Positions 13,359-15,236 of a DNA stretch of 15,236 bases are shown here, piece after piece. Below the pieces are notes generated by a model. That model searched no databases and had not been told where the DNA came from. It was given only the letters and a program-made list of their open reading frames with translations. Every line of letters begins with the position of its first letter. Positions within the stretch are counted from its first letter, which is position 1. The position numbers and the translations under genes were made by a program. This stretch comes from Pelotomaculum_B sp964543575 (lineage in GTDB: Bacteria; Bacillota; Desulfotomaculia; Desulfotomaculales; Pelotomaculaceae), in assembly GCA_964543575.1 (NCBI GenBank), contig CAZIYV010000079.1:1-15236 (forward strand), in the 5' to 3' direction.

Positions 13359-15041
13359 ATGCTGCTGAGTATTTCCATCAGGAACTTTGGGATCATCGAT
13401 CAGTTAAGTATGGACTTTCATACTGGTTTTAATGTTCTTACAGGTGAAACTGGTGCGGGAAAGTCCATTATAATTGATGCCCTCCAGATAGTCCTTGGTG
13501 GGAGGGTGTACGGCGATCAGATTCGCACTGGGGCTGAAAAAGCGCTTCTTCAGGCTGCTTTTGATATCAGTGCCATGAAGGATCTTACCCCGTTTTTAGA
13601 GGAGCAGGGAGTGGACATACCGGAGGACGCCATCCTGGTGCTGGCCAGGGAAATAAGCCGCTCCGGAAAAAATGTTTCCCGTGTCAACGGGCAGGTTGTG
13701 ACCCTGGGTTTTCTCAGAAAGGTCGGCGGTAGTCTGGCAGACATGCACATGCAGTTGGAGTTAAACTCCTTGCTTGAGCAGGAGAGGCAGCGCCAGCTTT
13801 TGGACCGGTTTGGCGGGGACAGATTGCTGCAGGCTTTACAAGAGGTAAATTTACTTTATGCGCGATGGAAAGAGGCCCGCCTGAGGTTAGACAGGCTTAC
13901 CGGAGACGCGGATGACAGGGCCAGGCGCAAGGATGAGTTGCTCTATATGATCAAGGAAATTGAACTGGCCAAGGTGAGGATTGATGAGGACATAGAGTTA
14001 GAAGAAGAAAAAAAAGTGCTGGCAAACGCTGAGAAGATAAATTCTCTGGTTTCCAGCGCATATGCTTTTCTTTACGGGGAAGCCGGCGGCCGCACATCTG
14101 CAGTTGATCTGCTGGCACAGGCGGTGGAAGCGATGAAAAGCCTGGCTTCGCTGGACAAACGCGCTGAGGATATCCTGACGGCCCTGGAAAACTCCTTCTA
14201 CCAGGCTGAAGACGCTGTGCGGGAACTTGCCGGCTATAAGGACGGTATTGAGTTTAGTTCCCCCAGGTTGGAGGTGGTGGAGGACAGGCTCGAGCTCATT
14301 AAAAGACTTAAAAAGAAGTATGGCAAAACAACTCACGAAATAACGGACAGGCTGAACTTTATGCGCAACGAGCTGGAAATACTGGAAGGAACGGACGAAT
14401 TATTACTGGAAGCTGCTCTGGAAATTGAGAAGGTTGAGGCAGCGTACAGCAATGCCGCCGGGGTTTTAAGCACCGTCCGCCGGGAGACGGCAGGGCTGCT
14501 CCAGGAGGCGGTTGCGCCGGAGTTAATTTCTTTGGAAATGGGACGGGTGGAATTTCAGGTTGCTTTTGCCCAATTAGCAGGCCCGGCGCGGGACGGTTTG
14601 GAACGGGTGGATTTCCTGATTGCCACGAACCCTGGTGAACCCTTAAAACAACTGGCTAAAATCGCCTCAGGAGGTGAGCTGACCAGGATTATGCTCGCGC
14701 TAAAAGCTATATTGGCCGGTGCTGATGAAATACCAGTCCTGGTTTTTGATGAGGCGGACACAGGCATTGGCGGCCGCGCGCTGCAGGCTGTGGCTGAAAA
14801 GATGTCACAGCTCGGCCGGCACCACCAGGTGATTTGTGTAACCCATTCCGCCCAGGTTGCCAGCCATGCCCAAGCACACCACCTTATTATTAAGGAAGTT
14901 GAAGGGGAACGCATGGTTACAAGGGCTCAGCTGCTTGAGCACTGGGAAAGGCTGGAGGAGCTGGCCAGAATGCTGGGCGGCAGGGAGGTAACCGAAATAA
15001 CGCGCCGCCACGCCGGACAAATGCTGGACCGTAATAGTTAA
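13359..15041 (+). CDS. recN: DNA repair protein RecN (SMC-like ATPase)
   Basis: RecN is an SMC-like ATPase recruited early to DNA double-strand breaks. The 560-residue protein is complete: Walker A GETGAGKS (29-36), a Q-containing segment DMHMQLELNSLLEQERQRQL, a central coiled-coil region (about 160-370, rich in Glu/Lys/Arg heptads), the ABC signature ASGGELTRIMLALK (Ser437-Gly438-Gly439), and Walker B VLVFDEADTGIGG (Asp464, Glu465), followed by VTHSAQVA with the switch His. The ATG at 13359 has GGGGTG (13348-13353) just upstream. A 57-base gap separates it from argR with no terminator, so it can be part of the same transcript. I saw no clear SOS (LexA) box ahead of it. Confidence 0.98.
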   Translation: MLLSISIRNFGIIDQLSMDFHTGFNVLTGETGAGKSIIIDALQIVLGGRVYGDQIRTGAEKALLQAAFDISAMKDLTPFLEEQGVDIPEDAILVLAREISRSGKNVSRVNGQVVTLGFLRKVGGSLADMHMQLELNSLLEQERQRQLLDRFGGDRLLQALQEVNLLYARWKEARLRLDRLTGDADDRARRKDELLYMIKEIELAKVRIDEDIELEEEKKVLANAEKINSLVSSAYAFLYGEAGGRTSAVDLLAQAVEAMKSLASLDKRAEDILTALENSFYQAEDAVRELAGYKDGIEFSSPRLEVVEDRLELIKRLKKKYGKTTHEITDRLNFMRNELEILEGTDELLLEAALEIEKVEAAYSNAAGVLSTVRRETAGLLQEAVAPELISLEMGRVEFQVAFAQLAGPARDGLERVDFLIATNPGEPLKQLAKIASGGELTRIMLALKAILAGADEIPVLVFDEADTGIGGRALQAVAEKMSQLGRHHQVICVTHSAQVASHAQAHHLIIKEVEGERMVTRAQLLEHWERLEELARMLGGREVTEITRRHAGQMLDRNS

Positions 15042-15103
15042 CAGAAGTCAGAATAAAAAATCATGAAAAAATGGTTTATTCTGACTTCTGAATTCTGTCT
15101 TCT
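15042..15103. repeat. Heptamer-built hairpin after recN
   Basis: cagaagtcagaataaa (15042-15057) and tttattctgacttctg (15075-15090) are perfect reverse complements, giving a 16-bp stem with a 17-base loop that starts one base after the recN stop codon. The right arm continues as an inverted heptamer array: on the minus strand AGAAGAC, AGAATTC, AGAAGTC, AGAATAA (15103-15076). It is the same repeat family as that after folD. There is no T-run after the stem, so it is not itself a classical terminator, but it may protect the 3' end of the message. Confidence 0.7.
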
Positions 15104-15153
15104 AAAATCCGTACTTTAATCCGTTCTTTTAAAGTGCGGATTTTAATTTTTTT
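15104..15153 (+). terminator. Intrinsic terminator of the recN operon
   Basis: aaaatccgtacttt (15104-15117) pairs with aaagtgcggatttt (15131-15144), 14 pairs including one G-U, followed by aattttttta. It is a strong Rho-independent terminator and ends the long plus-strand gene cluster. The remaining bases to 15236 hold nothing I can identify. Confidence 0.85.
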
Positions 15154-15236
15154 ATACCAGGAAATCAAACTAAAACTTACATGTGCGCTTTTTAAGTCAA
15201 TAAAAATGCGATATTGGCAAGTTGAGGCACATTTAG

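Noticed and set aside
1..15236. CRISPR array, tRNA or rRNA genes, insertion sequence
   Set aside because: No regularly spaced identical repeats, no cloverleaf or rRNA sequence, and no transposase-like product was seen on either strand.
15154..15236. Start of a further gene at the right edge
   Set aside because: No ribosome binding site with an open frame is visible; the bases are left unassigned.

Overview
The window looks like a chromosomal segment of an anaerobic, low-to-mid GC Firmicute, most likely in the Peptococcaceae / Desulfotomaculales (Pelotomaculum-like) area. Reasons are the Clostridia-type gene order (xseB-ispA-[OLE]-oapA-dxs-tlyA-nadK-mnmM-argR-recN), the strong Shine-Dalgarno sequences with frequent GTG/TTG starts, an NfnB/GltA-type oxidoreductase, a FolD + FchA one-carbon pair, and the OLE RNA system. 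The genus assignment is inference from context only.

Left part (1-4100, plus strand): the C-terminal two thirds of an NfnB/GltA-type flavoprotein, then xseA, folD and fchA. FolD lacks the family's catalytic Lys and its partner Gln, and it sits next to FchA, a dedicated methenyl-THF cyclohydrolase. The simplest reading is that FolD is now mainly a dehydrogenase and FchA does the hydrolysis step. A symmetrical hairpin (4051-4083) terminates fchA and the convergent aminotransferase.

Middle (4100-5960): a minus-strand class III aminotransferase, unrelated to its neighbours, separates xseA from xseB. The roughly 530-bp spacer between it and xseB carries a candidate sigma-54 -24/-12 element for the aminotransferase, three 20-bp palindrome-like ATAATG...GCATnAT repeats, an orphan terminator-like hairpin, and a sigma-A promoter for xseB.

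Right part (5960-15041, all plus strand): xseB and ispA overlap. They are followed by an 802-bp gap without a credible protein gene, which I interpret as OLE RNA (ornate, large, extremophilic), with its own near-consensus promoter. Then come oapA (the membrane protein partner of OLE RNA, with its DxxxD motif), dxs, tlyA, nadK, mnmM (ytqB), argR and recN. ispA and dxs belong to isoprenoid synthesis; xseA/xseB and recN to DNA repair; tlyA and mnmM to RNA methylation. NadK carries Asn in place of the catalytic Asp of the GGDGT motif.

Three intergenic spaces (gltA-xseA, folD-fchA, downstream of recN) contain degenerate tandem heptamers, twice arranged as inverted pairs. recN is followed by a heptamer-built hairpin and then a conventional intrinsic terminator. 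The most notable system is OLE RNA/OapA. It is a known class, so what is new here would be this instance and the altered FolD and NadK, not the class itself.
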